From Mycolicibacterium celeriflavum (GTDB taxonomy: Bacteria; Actinomycetota; Actinomycetes; Mycobacteriales; Mycobacteriaceae): 64,000 nucleotides of DNA. The notes beneath the pieces were generated by a model that was given only the letters and a program-made list of their open reading frames with translations, had not been told where the DNA came from and made no database searches. The DNA is taken from NCBI RefSeq assembly GCF_010731795.1, contig NZ_AP022591.1, forward strand, positions 2,418,001 to 2,482,000, written 5' to 3'. The position numbers and the translations under genes were made by a program. How positions within the stretch are numbered: position 1 is the stretch's first letter; every line of letters begins with the position of its first letter. Shown piece after piece: positions 1-7,019 of the stretch.

Positions 1-100
1 GACGCTCAGCAGCCTCGTCTGCGATCACGGTCGCCGGGTCCGCCGACTCGGCGATCGCCTCGGAAACGGCCGAAGGCGTATCGCCCTCGAAGCTAGTCAC
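1..100 (-). CDS. nusG: Transcription termination/antitermination factor NusG, 5' end only
   Basis: Only the first 33 codons lie in the window, the gene running off the left edge. The visible residues begin MTSFEGDTPSAVSEAIAE, the acidic, poorly conserved N-terminal extension typical of mycobacterial NusG. The GTG start is preceded by AGAGGA seven bases upstream. It lies 42 bp downstream of secE, the classical secE-nusG pair. NusG binds RNA polymerase and modulates pausing and Rho termination. The NGN and KOW domains are outside the window, so the identification rests on the N-terminus and on synteny. Confidence 0.85.
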   Translation of the reverse strand, partial: MTSFEGDTPSAVSEAIAESADPATVIADEAAER

Positions 101-142
101 TAGTCAGTCCTCTCAAATTCTCATTCGTCGCGCGCATGCCCA

Positions 143-583
143 TCAGCCGAAAACCAACGTCACGAGCTTGGCCAGACCCAGGTCAACGAAGCCGATCAAA
201 GCCACCATGAACACCAGAAACACCAGCACCACGATGGTGTAGCTGACCATCTGCTTGCGGTTCGGCCAGATCACCTTGCGCAGTTCGGCGACGACCTGCT
301 GCAGGTAGGTCCAGACGAAAACGAACGGGTTGCGCCCGCCCTTACCAGGTCGGTCGGCGCGCTTCCTGGCGGTCTTCTTCGCGGTGCCCGACCCGTTCTT
401 CGTGGGGGAAGCCTTGGTGCCCGTCGACAGGTCGACCGCCTCGCCGGCGTCCTCGCCAACCGCGGCTCGCCGCGACCGCTTCCCCGTGGGCCGGGTCGGC
501 CGGGTCACGACCGCGCCGCGGCCGGTCTCGGAGTCGGGCCCGGTATCGCCTGCGGAGCCGGCACCATCGCGCTCGTCGCTCAC
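143..583 (-). CDS. secE: Preprotein translocase subunit SecE
   Basis: This 146-residue protein is the small essential subunit of the SecYEG translocon in the inner membrane. The first ~85 residues are a charged Lys/Arg/Ala/Thr-rich extension, as in other mycobacterial SecE. The conserved core follows: an amphipathic segment VVAELRKVIWPNRKQM and one C-terminal membrane helix (about residues 117-142). The GTG start at 583 is preferred over an upstream in-frame ATG because AAGGGGAG sits seven bases before it and the protein then begins MSDE like its relatives. nusG follows and tRNA-Trp precedes, the standard mycobacterial order. Confidence 0.93.
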   Translation of the reverse strand: MSDERDGAGSAGDTGPDSETGRGAVVTRPTRPTGKRSRRAAVGEDAGEAVDLSTGTKASPTKNGSGTAKKTARKRADRPGKGGRNPFVFVWTYLQQVVAELRKVIWPNRKQMVSYTIVVLVFLVFMVALIGFVDLGLAKLVTLVFG

Positions 584-662
584 CGCATGCTCCCCTTGTC
601 TGGTCATCTGGTCTTCTGTGGGTCACTGTCCAGTGTCCACACTTGTCGAGTATTCAGTTGAG

Positions 663-735
<73 letters not shown>

Positions 736-876
736 TCAGGGTGGCACACGAGCGCCACCCGCTCCGGGGCTCACACAATTCGCGCGCTCCCCGATCGGTC
801 GATTGAAACCCGACGGAAGCGCGCTGGACTGGGAAAACCCCGAGGACCGAGTGTAGCGCGCCACCGGTGCGTGTTA

Positions 877-1464
877 CTAATCCGCCGCCCGGATGCTCTC
901 CGGTTCGTCGACCTGGGCGGCGGCCTCACCGTTGCCGGCGCCGTTCGCGCTCTCGTCGTGCACGACGGGCTTGCGCGTCACCTGCCCGGTCTTGGGGTCC
1001 CACCCCGCGGAGATGGAGTTGTCGCCCTCGTGGCCCATCAGCGTGGTGAAGGACTCCATGACCAGCTCGCCGTGCTGGTCGACCAGCGTGTTGCGGGTGG
1101 TGACGATGTCGGCACCGAAGCGTTCGTCGACCGTCAGCACATACAGCGTGCCGGTCAGCTCGTCGCCGGCCTTGATCGGGCGGTGGAACTTGAACTTCTG
1201 GTCGACCTGGATGATCTGCAGGGTTTCGAAGCCGACGTCGTTGTGCTGGAAGAAGTGCCGCTGGATCATCACCGCGAAGATCGACATGAACGTCGGCGGG
1301 GCGATCAGCGCATCGTGGCCGGCGGCCTTCGCGGCCTCCAGGCTGTGGCTCGTCGCGTCGTAGGACTTGACGGCGTTGGCGTACTGGCGGATCTGCTCGT
1401 GACCTACGACGTAGGGCTCGGGGTACTTCCAGACCATTCCCTGGATGTCGATTTTGAGGGCCAT
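877..1464 (-). CDS. hadC: (3R)-hydroxyacyl-ACP dehydratase subunit HadC
   Basis: This 195-residue hot-dog-fold subunit is the non-catalytic partner in the HadBC dehydratase, which removes water from beta-hydroxyacyl-AcpM in the late elongation cycles of FAS-II during mycolic-acid synthesis. The protein begins MALKIDIQGMVWKYPEPYVVG, and the hot-dog core spans about residues 5-150, closely parallel to HadA. A ~40-residue acidic, Ala/Glu-rich C-terminal tail (after FTTLMGHEGDN) makes it longer than the ~166-residue M. tuberculosis protein as remembered. The ATG start lies two bases after the hadB stop, indicating translational coupling. Confidence 0.94.
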   Translation of the reverse strand: MALKIDIQGMVWKYPEPYVVGHEQIRQYANAVKSYDATSHSLEAAKAAGHDALIAPPTFMSIFAVMIQRHFFQHNDVGFETLQIIQVDQKFKFHRPIKAGDELTGTLYVLTVDERFGADIVTTRNTLVDQHGELVMESFTTLMGHEGDNSISAGWDPKTGQVTRKPVVHDESANGAGNGEAAAQVDEPESIRAAD

Positions 1465-1466
1465 GA

Positions 1467-1895
1467 TTACGCCAGCTTCGCAATCGCGACGGCGCGGCCG
1501 AAGATCTTCTTCCCCCCGGTGGTGGCCGACAGTGCGATGGTCACCGTCTTCGACTCGGGCTCAACGGCTTTCACCCGCCCATTGAAGACGATCTCGGCGC
1601 CGACGCCGTCGTTGGGCACGGGCACGACCGCGGTGAACCTGACGTTGTACTCGGTGACCGCCGCCGGGTCGCCGACCCACTCGGTCACGTAGCCGCCGCC
1701 CAGGCCCATGGTCAGCATGCCGTGCGCGATCGCGGTGTCCAGGCCGACCTGCTTGGCGATCTCGTCGTCCCAGTGGATCGGGTTCAGGTCGCCGGAGACA
1801 CCGGCGTAGTTGACGAGGTCCTGCCGGGTCAGCGGGATCACCCTCTCGGGAAGCACGTCGCCCTTCTTCACCGAAGCGAACTCACGCAGTGGCAT
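1467..1895 (-). CDS. hadB: (3R)-hydroxyacyl-ACP dehydratase catalytic subunit HadB
   Basis: This 142-residue protein is the catalytic subunit shared by the HadAB and HadBC dehydratases of FAS-II. The hydratase-2 signature is present: Y30-AGVSGDLNPIHWDDEIAK, with Asp36 and His41 the catalytic pair of the family, followed by IAHGMLTMG. The ATG start at 1895 gives MPLREFASVKKGD, matching other HadB N-termini, so longer readings are rejected. It overlaps the 3' end of hadA by 14 bp and ends two bases before hadC, so the three genes form one transcription unit. Confidence 0.96.
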   Translation of the reverse strand: MPLREFASVKKGDVLPERVIPLTRQDLVNYAGVSGDLNPIHWDDEIAKQVGLDTAIAHGMLTMGLGGGYVTEWVGDPAAVTEYNVRFTAVVPVPNDGVGAEIVFNGRVKAVEPESKTVTIALSATTGGKKIFGRAVAIAKLA

Positions 1896-2358
1896 CTGTA
1901 AAACCCTCTTCTCCGTCACCCGTCCGACCCGCCAGGGTCGTGAATGTCTCCTGTAGGACGTCACCGGCTTCATTGGTGACGACGTTCTTGAGTACGACGA
2001 TGTCGGTGCCGTGCGCTTGCCGCACAGAGTCCACGTACACGTCGCAGTACAGCTTGTCGCCGGCGAAGATGGGACCGACGTACTTGACCACCTGATCGAC
2101 CTGCACGATCTTCGCGTCTTTGATCTCGACGTTGGCGTGCTCGAAAAACGACGTCTGCGCCATGTAGCCGAGGACACTGGTGAACGTCAGCGGCGCGGGC
2201 AGTGCCTTGTGACCGAGTTCGGCGGCCACTTCCTCGTTGAAAAACGCCGGGTCGTCGTTCTTGACCGCGACCGCGTACTCACGAATCTTCTCGCGGCCCA
2301 CGACGTAATGGTCGGGGTAGCGGTAGTGCATCCCGACAATCCGCTCGGACAACGACAC
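1882..2358 (-). CDS. hadA: (3R)-hydroxyacyl-ACP dehydratase subunit HadA
   Basis: This 158-residue hot-dog-fold protein pairs with HadB to form the HadAB dehydratase acting on shorter meromycolate intermediates. HadA is the known target pathway of thiacetazone and isoxyl. The sequence begins MSLSERIVGMHYRYPDHYVVG from a GTG start, and the segment FTSVLGYMAQTSFFEHANV lines the substrate channel in relatives. It lacks the HadB-type catalytic Asp/His motif, as expected for the accessory subunit. The neighbours are rpmG upstream and hadB overlapping downstream. Confidence 0.95.
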   Translation of the reverse strand: MSLSERIVGMHYRYPDHYVVGREKIREYAVAVKNDDPAFFNEEVAAELGHKALPAPLTFTSVLGYMAQTSFFEHANVEIKDAKIVQVDQVVKYVGPIFAGDKLYCDVYVDSVRQAHGTDIVVLKNVVTNEAGDVLQETFTTLAGRTGDGEEGFTDATA

Positions 2359-2411
2359 AGTTAGTGAACCTACCTAGTCAACCCCGGGTTGCCGCCCAGG
2401 GTTGTCGCGCT

Positions 2412-2579
2412 CTAGCGCGATTCCTTGTGGGGCTGGTGTTTGCCGCAGTTCGGGCAGAACTTCTTGATCTCGAGCCGGTCCGGGTCGTTGCGGCGGTTCT
2501 TCTTGGTGATGTAGTTACGGTGCTTGCACACCTCGCACGCCAAAGTGATCTTGGGCCGTACGTCGGTACTGGAGGCCAC
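2412..2579 (-). CDS. rpmG: 50S ribosomal protein L33, zinc-binding (C+) form
   Basis: This 55-residue protein of the large ribosomal subunit carries two Cys pairs, CEVC near residue 15 and CPNC near residue 45, which form the zinc site of the C+ type replaced under zinc starvation in mycobacteria. The GTG start at 2579 ([18 protein letters not shown]) has AAGGA eight bases upstream and matches the family's length; a longer in-frame reading upstream would run into tRNA-Met. The gene sits between tRNA-Met and hadA, the mycobacterial rpmG2 position. Confidence 0.96.
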   Translation of the reverse strand: MASSTDVRPKITLACEVCKHRNYITKKNRRNDPDRLEIKKFCPNCGKHQPHKESR

Positions 2580-2615
2580 GTCTGTTGTCCTTCGTCTACG
2601 CGTTCTTGTTGTCTG

Positions 2616-2689
2616 TAGCGGTGGGGGGGCTCGATCCCCCGACCTCACGATTATGAGTCGTGCGCTCTAACCAGCTGAGCTACACCGCC
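2616..2689 (-). tRNA. metT: tRNA-Met (anticodon CAT, elongator type)
   Basis: A 74-nt cloverleaf on the minus strand has acceptor GGCGGTG pairing with CACCGCT (first pair G-U), D arm GCTCAGCTGGTTAGAGC, anticodon loop CTCATAA and a GC-rich T arm GGGGGATCGAGCCCCCC. The G-U first acceptor pair, rather than the C-A mismatch of initiators, argues for the elongator. CCA is not encoded. It is followed closely by rpmG. Confidence 0.95.
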
Positions 2690-2749
2690 CCGATGGGTAC
2701 GGGCCGGCATGCCGGGCGTTTTCAGGCGTCCGAGCCGATCCGTCCACCG

Positions 2750-2822
2750 AGCCCCCTAACGGAATCGAACCGTTGACCTTTTCCTTACCATGGAAACGCT
2801 CTGCCGACTGAGCTAAGGGGGC
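2750..2822 (-). tRNA. thrT: tRNA-Thr (anticodon GGT)
   Basis: A 73-nt cloverleaf on the minus strand has acceptor GCCCCCT paired with AGGGGGC, D arm GCTCAGTCGGCAGAGC, anticodon stem TTTCC/GGAAA with loop ATGGTAA (anticodon GGT), and T arm ACGGTTCGATTCCGT. It is the first gene of the thrT-metT-rpmG-had cluster. Confidence 0.96.
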
Positions 2823-2866
2823 CTGCTTACTTTCCGGGTCCGCGCATCGTGGCGCGAGCCTTAAAG

Positions 2867-2896
2867 AGGGTACAGTCTCGCCGATTGCCGCGCCAA
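2867..2896 (-). promoter_or_regulatory. Putative SigA-type promoter for the thrT-metT-rpmG-hadABC cluster
   Basis: Read on the minus strand, TTGGCG (2896-2891) is followed after 18 bp by TACCCT (2872-2867), about 45 bp upstream of tRNA-Thr. This fits the loose mycobacterial -35/-10 pattern for stable-RNA genes. It is a pattern-only prediction. Confidence 0.5.
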
Positions 2897-3004
2897 ATAG
2901 CTGATCACCACAATCGCTACCCCGACTGTAATCCCCTCCGGCAGTGGTCCGAAGGGCAGCGCGATCGACGGCGGCGCGGCGCCGCCAAGTGATAGGACGG
3001 AACA

Positions 3005-3871
3005 GTGACCGAACCCGGCGCGAACCGTGTGGCGGTGTACCTCGACTTCGACAACATCGTGATCTCCCGCTACGACCAGATCCACGGACGCAGCTCCTTC
3101 CAACGCGACAAGACCGCCGGCTTCCACAAGCAGCCGGGCCGGTTGTCGCAGGCGACCGTCGACGTCGGCGCGATCATCGACTTCGCCTCGTCGTTCGGCA
3201 CGCTGGTGTTGACCAAGGCCTATGCCGACTGGTCGGCCGACGTCAACGCCGACTACCGCGACCAGCTGGTCGGCCGCGCGGTCGACCTGGTGCAGCTGTT
3301 CCCGGCCGCCGCATACAACAAGAACGGCGCCGACATCCGGCTCGCGGTCGACGCCGTCGAGGACATGTTCCGGTTGCCCGACCTCACGCACGTGGTGATC
3401 GTCGCCGGCGACTCCGACTACATCCCGCTCGCGCAGCGGTGCAAACGCCTCGGCCGCTACGTCGTCGGGATCGGCATCACCGGCTCGATCAGCCGCTCGC
3501 TCACCGCGGCCTGCGACGAGTACGTCTCCTACGACGCGCTGCCCGGCGTGCCTGCAGTGGAGACCGAAGCGCCGAAGCGCCGCCGCACCAAGGCCGACGC
3601 CGACCAGGAGCCCGAGCCCCCAGACCCGCAGGCCGCCGCGACGGCGCTGCTGGAACGCGCCCTGCGGATCGCCCAAGGAAAGGACGATTCCGACTCGGAC
3701 TGGCTGCACAACTCCGCGGTCAAGGCGCAGATGAAGCGGATGGACCCGTCGTTCTCGGAGAAGTCGCTGGGGTTCCGCTCGTTCAGCGACTTCCTGCGCT
3801 CGCGCACCGACCTGGTCGAGCTCGACGAGAGCAGCACCATCCGCATGGTCCGGCTGCGACCCGAGACCTGA
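3005..3871 (+). CDS. NYN-domain (PIN-like) protein with C-terminal OST-HTH/LOTUS-type domain
   Basis: This 288-residue protein is a likely RNA-processing or RNA-binding factor. The NYN domain (about residues 8-185) shows VAVYLDFDNIV with Asp14 and Asp16, an internal NKNGADIRLAVDAVEDM acidic helix, and VVIVAGDSDYIPLAQR, which together supply the acidic metal-binding cluster of PIN-fold nucleases. A charged linker (EAPKRRRTKADADQEPEPP) leads to a C-terminal domain with WLHNSAVKAQMKRMDPSFSEKSLGFRSFSDFL, typical of OST-HTH RNA-binding modules. The GTG start at 3005 is the first in-frame start. It is divergent from the tRNA cluster and 21 bp upstream of the glyoxalase II gene. The RNA substrate is unknown. 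Confidence 0.82.
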   Translation: MTEPGANRVAVYLDFDNIVISRYDQIHGRSSFQRDKTAGFHKQPGRLSQATVDVGAIIDFASSFGTLVLTKAYADWSADVNADYRDQLVGRAVDLVQLFPAAAYNKNGADIRLAVDAVEDMFRLPDLTHVVIVAGDSDYIPLAQRCKRLGRYVVGIGITGSISRSLTAACDEYVSYDALPGVPAVETEAPKRRRTKADADQEPEPPDPQAAATALLERALRIAQGKDDSDSDWLHNSAVKAQMKRMDPSFSEKSLGFRSFSDFLRSRTDLVELDESSTIRMVRLRPET

Positions 3872-3892
3872 GCCGTCGATACGCTGACGACC

Positions 3893-4606
3893 ATGGCAAC
3901 GGATCGGCTCTACTTCCGTCAGTTGTTGTCCGGTCGCGACTTCGCGGCCGGCGACATGATCGCGCAGCAGATGCGTAACTTCGCCTACCTGATCGGCGAC
4001 CGCGAGACCGGCGACACCGTGGTCGTAGACCCCGCCTACGCGGCGGGCGATCTCGTCGACGCGCTCGAGGCCGACGGGATGCGCCTGTCCGGGGTGCTGG
4101 TCAGCCACCACCACCCCGATCACGTCGGCGGGTCGATGATGGGCTTCGAGCTCAAGGGCCTCGCCGAACTGCTGGAGCGCACCAGCGTGCCGGTGCACGT
4201 CAACAGCCTTGAGGCGGACTGGGTTTCGAAAGTCACGGGGATCGCGCGCAGCGAACTCACCGAGCACCAGCACGGCGACGTGGTCAAGGTCGGCGACATC
4301 GACATCGAACTGCTGCACACTCCCGGCCACACGCCGGGCAGCCAGTGCTTTCTGCTCGACGGACGACTCGTCGCCGGCGACACCCTGTTCCTGGAGGGCT
4401 GCGGGCGCACCGACTTCCCGGGCGGCGACGTCGACGACATGTTCCGCAGCCTGCAGGCGCTCGCGAAGCTGTCCGGCGACCCGACGGTGTTCCCCGGCCA
4501 CTGGTATTCGGTGGAGCCCAGCGCATCGCTGTCGGAGGTGCGCCAGACCAACTACGTCTACCGGGCGAGCAACCTCGATCAGTGGCAAATGCTGATGGGC
4601 GGTTGA
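3893..4606 (+). CDS. Metallo-beta-lactamase-fold hydrolase, glyoxalase II-like
   Basis: This 237-residue protein has the metallo-beta-lactamase fold. The metal motif LVSHHHPDHVGG (about residues 64-75) gives HxHxDH, further ligands come from LLHTPGHTPGS (~142-152) and VAGDTLF (~160-166), and VFPGHWYSVEP supplies the last His. The family includes hydroxyacylglutathione hydrolases and persulfide dioxygenases; since mycobacteria use mycothiol, the natural substrate is probably a mycothiol thioester or a related compound. It corresponds in position to M. tuberculosis Rv0634c. It begins 21 bp after the NYN gene and ends 7 bp before the next gene, suggesting a plus-strand operon. Confidence 0.87.
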   Translation: MATDRLYFRQLLSGRDFAAGDMIAQQMRNFAYLIGDRETGDTVVVDPAYAAGDLVDALEADGMRLSGVLVSHHHPDHVGGSMMGFELKGLAELLERTSVPVHVNSLEADWVSKVTGIARSELTEHQHGDVVKVGDIDIELLHTPGHTPGSQCFLLDGRLVAGDTLFLEGCGRTDFPGGDVDDMFRSLQALAKLSGDPTVFPGHWYSVEPSASLSEVRQTNYVYRASNLDQWQMLMGG

Positions 4607-4613
4607 CCGTCGC

Positions 4614-5303
4614 GTGCCGGACACGCTCTACGCCGACGTGTCGGAATGGCAGGTCGGCGTCGACGACAGCTATCCGTATCCGGTTCTGTGCATCCGCTCC
4701 AACGACGGGAGATATCGAGATCGCCGGTGGCACAACAACTATGACTGGTGCCGCCGCAACGCCGACGACGGCCGGCTGACGTTCTTCATCGCGTACTTCG
4801 TGTGGCGGCCGAATTGGCGCCAGGCCGTGGACACGTTCTGCGAGCAGGTCGGCACGCCGCACCCGAGGATGGCGGTGATGCTCGACGTCGAGTCGTGGGG
4901 CGGCCGGATCCGCGGTAATCGATCGGTGGGCATCAACGCCGCCTACGACGCGGTGGGCGAGTTCGTCGGCGGCACGGCGAAGGTGATCGGCTACGGCAAC
5001 GTCGCCGACCTGAACACGCTGTGGCCGCACAAGCCGCCCGGCATCCGCCTGGTGGTCGCCGCGTACGGGCACAACCCGCCGTACCCGGGCAAAGTGGCGC
5101 ATCAATACACCGACGGCAGCGGATACGGCGGGGGCCTGCCGGAGGGCGCACCGCCGTTCGGTCACTGCGACATGAACTCCGCCGACGGGTTGAGTCCGGA
5201 CGCATTCGCCGACGCATGCGGCATCACCGGCACCGACGGGTCGGATCGGCGCGAGTCCAGCAAATCGACACGAATGCCAAATACGCAAATGATGTATGGC
5301 TAA
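4614..5303 (+). CDS. GH25-like (lysozyme-family) protein of phage type
   Basis: This 229-residue protein has no signal peptide. The fold markers of glycoside hydrolase family 25 are visible: an N-terminal DTLYADVSEWQ (compare GxDVSxWQ), a central AVMLDVES (acidic pair expected at the active site), VIGYGNVADL, and KVAHQYTDGSG followed by GHCDMNSADG (compare WQY...vDxN). The last ~25 residues are low-complexity and unlike the enzyme core. Such stand-alone modules occur in mycobacteriophage tail or lysis regions and in mycobacterial chromosomes, which suggests phage ancestry. A GTG start seven bases after the glyoxalase stop is used. Muramidase activity is inferred from motifs only. Confidence 0.68.
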   Translation: MPDTLYADVSEWQVGVDDSYPYPVLCIRSNDGRYRDRRWHNNYDWCRRNADDGRLTFFIAYFVWRPNWRQAVDTFCEQVGTPHPRMAVMLDVESWGGRIRGNRSVGINAAYDAVGEFVGGTAKVIGYGNVADLNTLWPHKPPGIRLVVAAYGHNPPYPGKVAHQYTDGSGYGGGLPEGAPPFGHCDMNSADGLSPDAFADACGITGTDGSDRRESSKSTRMPNTQMMYG

Positions 5304-5327
5304 CTCCTGCGTGGTATACAGCGGTGC

Positions 5328-6185
5328 GTGAACGGGGATGGGAATCTGCTCGGCCTGTCGGCCGGCATGTGGACGGCGCTTGCCGCCTGGCTCGCCGTGG
5401 TGGTGGGCATCGCCGCGCTGATCTACGCGTGGCGGCACTATCAACGGGTACGGCGGCAAAGCGAAGAGCTGATGCAGCCCAACGTGGCGATGTTCATGGA
5501 GCCGGCCGCCAACGACTGGCACCTCGTCGAGCTCGTGGTCAGGAACTTCGGGCGAACGCCGGCCTACAACATCCGATTCGACTTCGCCCATCCGCCGACT
5601 GTGGCCAAGTACGAGAACGTCTACGACGACCGCTACGTCGATATCGTCCCGCTCAACCTACCCGCCGAGATTCCGTATCTGGCGCCCAACCAGGAGTGGC
5701 GGATCGTCTGGGACTCGGCGCTGGACCGTCGCGAGGTAGGCGAGGCCATCGCGTCCCGGTTCGACGGGGCGGTCACCTATTCCGACCGGCAGGGACAGGA
5801 GAAGGGCAAGCGTGCCCGCCATCGGTTCCGCTCCACCGCGGTGCTGGACTGGTCGACGCTGCATCCGGTCGAACGGTTGGAGCTGTTGACCACCCACGAC
5901 CTGGCCCGCCAGGAGAAGCAGAAGCTCGAGCTGCTGCGCCACCTGCTGACGTACTACCACTACGCGGCCGCCGAGAGCCGCGAAGACGTGCTCCGCACCG
6001 AGATCAACCGGGTGAGGGACGCCGCGAACGAACTGCGTGACCGCTACCGCGCAGAAGGCGGCGCGCCGCGACCTTCTACCCGGAATGACTCGGTCACCGG
6101 TCAGCAGGACGACGTCGACGCGGACTTCGACGAGGCACACACCCAGGTGCTCAACAACCGCCCGGCGCGCCACCGGATCGCCTAG
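5328..6185 (+). CDS. Membrane-anchored protein of unknown function
   Basis: This 285-residue protein has one N-terminal transmembrane helix (about residues 13-36, MWTALAAWLAVVVGIAALIYAW), then a soluble domain. The first half of that domain (LVELVVRNFGRTPAYNIRFDF) looks like a beta-rich domain often found in small phage or prophage membrane proteins. The second half is strongly helical and charged (LARQEKQKLELLRHLLTYYHY..., NRVRDAANELRDRYR), probably coiled coil, with an acidic unstructured tail. It has a GTG start. It follows the GH25-like gene by 24 bp and may belong with it. Similar proteins occur beside phage-like genes in actinobacteria, from memory; no specific role can be assigned. Confidence 0.6.
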   Translation: MNGDGNLLGLSAGMWTALAAWLAVVVGIAALIYAWRHYQRVRRQSEELMQPNVAMFMEPAANDWHLVELVVRNFGRTPAYNIRFDFAHPPTVAKYENVYDDRYVDIVPLNLPAEIPYLAPNQEWRIVWDSALDRREVGEAIASRFDGAVTYSDRQGQEKGKRARHRFRSTAVLDWSTLHPVERLELLTTHDLARQEKQKLELLRHLLTYYHYAAAESREDVLRTEINRVRDAANELRDRYRAEGGAPRPSTRNDSVTGQQDDVDADFDEAHTQVLNNRPARHRIA

Positions 6186-6253
6186 ACCTCGGCATTCGCA
6201 GCCATGTTTCGTAACATCGGTGCGATCAGCTGCCGCATGCAGAAGGAGCATCG

Positions 6254-6955
6254 ATGACCAGCCTCGTCGGCTACGAACTCAAAGACTCGGTCGCGACGAT
6301 CACCCTCGACGACGGCAAGGTCAACGTGCTGGGCCCGGCCATGCAGACCGCGATCAACGAGGCGCTCGACCGCGCCGAGAAGGACTCGGCGAAAGCGGTC
6401 GTGCTCGCGGGCAACGGGCGGGTGTTCAGCGGCGGTTTCGACCTGACGGTGTTCCAGTCCGGCGACGCGCAGGCGGCGCACGGCATGCTGGCTGGCGGGT
6501 TCGAACTCGCGGTGCGCGCCATGACGTTCCCGGCGCCGGTGATCATGGCGGCGACGGGGCCGGCGATTGCGATGGGTTCGTTCCTGCTGCTGTCCGGCGA
6601 CCACCGGGTGGGCCAGCCGAAGAGCCGGTGCCAGGCGATCGAGGTGGCGATCGGCATGACGATCCCGATCGCTGCGCTCGAGATCATGCGGTTCCGGTTG
6701 ACGCCCGCGGCCTTCCAGCGGGGCGCGGCGCTGGCGTCGACGTTCGCCGGCGAGGAGGCCGTCAACGGCGGATGGCTCGACGAGATCGTCGAGGCCGATC
6801 GGGTGCTCGCGCGGGCGCAGGAAGTGGCGACCGAGGCGGTGACGACGCTGAACACCGGCGCGCACGTGGGAACGAAGTTGAAGGCCCGCGAGTCCGCGCT
6901 TACCGCGATCCGCGCCGGGATCGACGGGCTGGCAACGGAATTCAGCCTCGGCTAA
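6254..6955 (+). CDS. echA3: Enoyl-CoA hydratase/isomerase family protein (crotonase fold), EchA3-like
   Basis: This 233-residue crotonase-fold protein probably acts on CoA thioesters in fatty-acid degradation. The oxyanion-hole segments are present as GNGRVFSGGFDL (about residues 54-65) and ATGPAIAMGSFLLLSGDHRVG (~97-117). The usual catalytic glutamates are not clearly placed: the second region reads KSRCQAIEVAIGMTIP. Activity as a classical hydratase is therefore uncertain. The protein is shorter than most crotonases (~255-265 residues), lacking part of the C-terminal helices. Position and length fit Rv0632c. The start ATG follows AGAAGGAGC. Confidence 0.8.
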   Translation: MTSLVGYELKDSVATITLDDGKVNVLGPAMQTAINEALDRAEKDSAKAVVLAGNGRVFSGGFDLTVFQSGDAQAAHGMLAGGFELAVRAMTFPAPVIMAATGPAIAMGSFLLLSGDHRVGQPKSRCQAIEVAIGMTIPIAALEIMRFRLTPAAFQRGAALASTFAGEEAVNGGWLDEIVEADRVLARAQEVATEAVTTLNTGAHVGTKLKARESALTAIRAGIDGLATEFSLG

Positions 6956-7011
6956 TGGTGATTTCGGTGTAGTTGGTCGCGCTCAGCGCAACCGTCGACA
7001 CCGAAATCCCA

Positions 7012-7019
7012 GGTTTTTG
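7012..7019. repeat. Target-site duplication, left copy
   Basis: The octamer GGTTTTTG directly abuts the left inverted repeat of the ISL3-type element and is repeated exactly at 8479-8486. Eight base pairs is the usual duplication for this family, and two identical copies indicate an insertion that has not been rearranged since. Confidence 0.93.

Noticed and set aside
2861..4624. A very long minus-strand open frame opposite the NYN and glyoxalase genes
   Set aside because: It is the mirror of real genes in high-GC DNA: rich in Arg/Val/Ala/Gly without domain motifs, and it crosses two well-supported genes.
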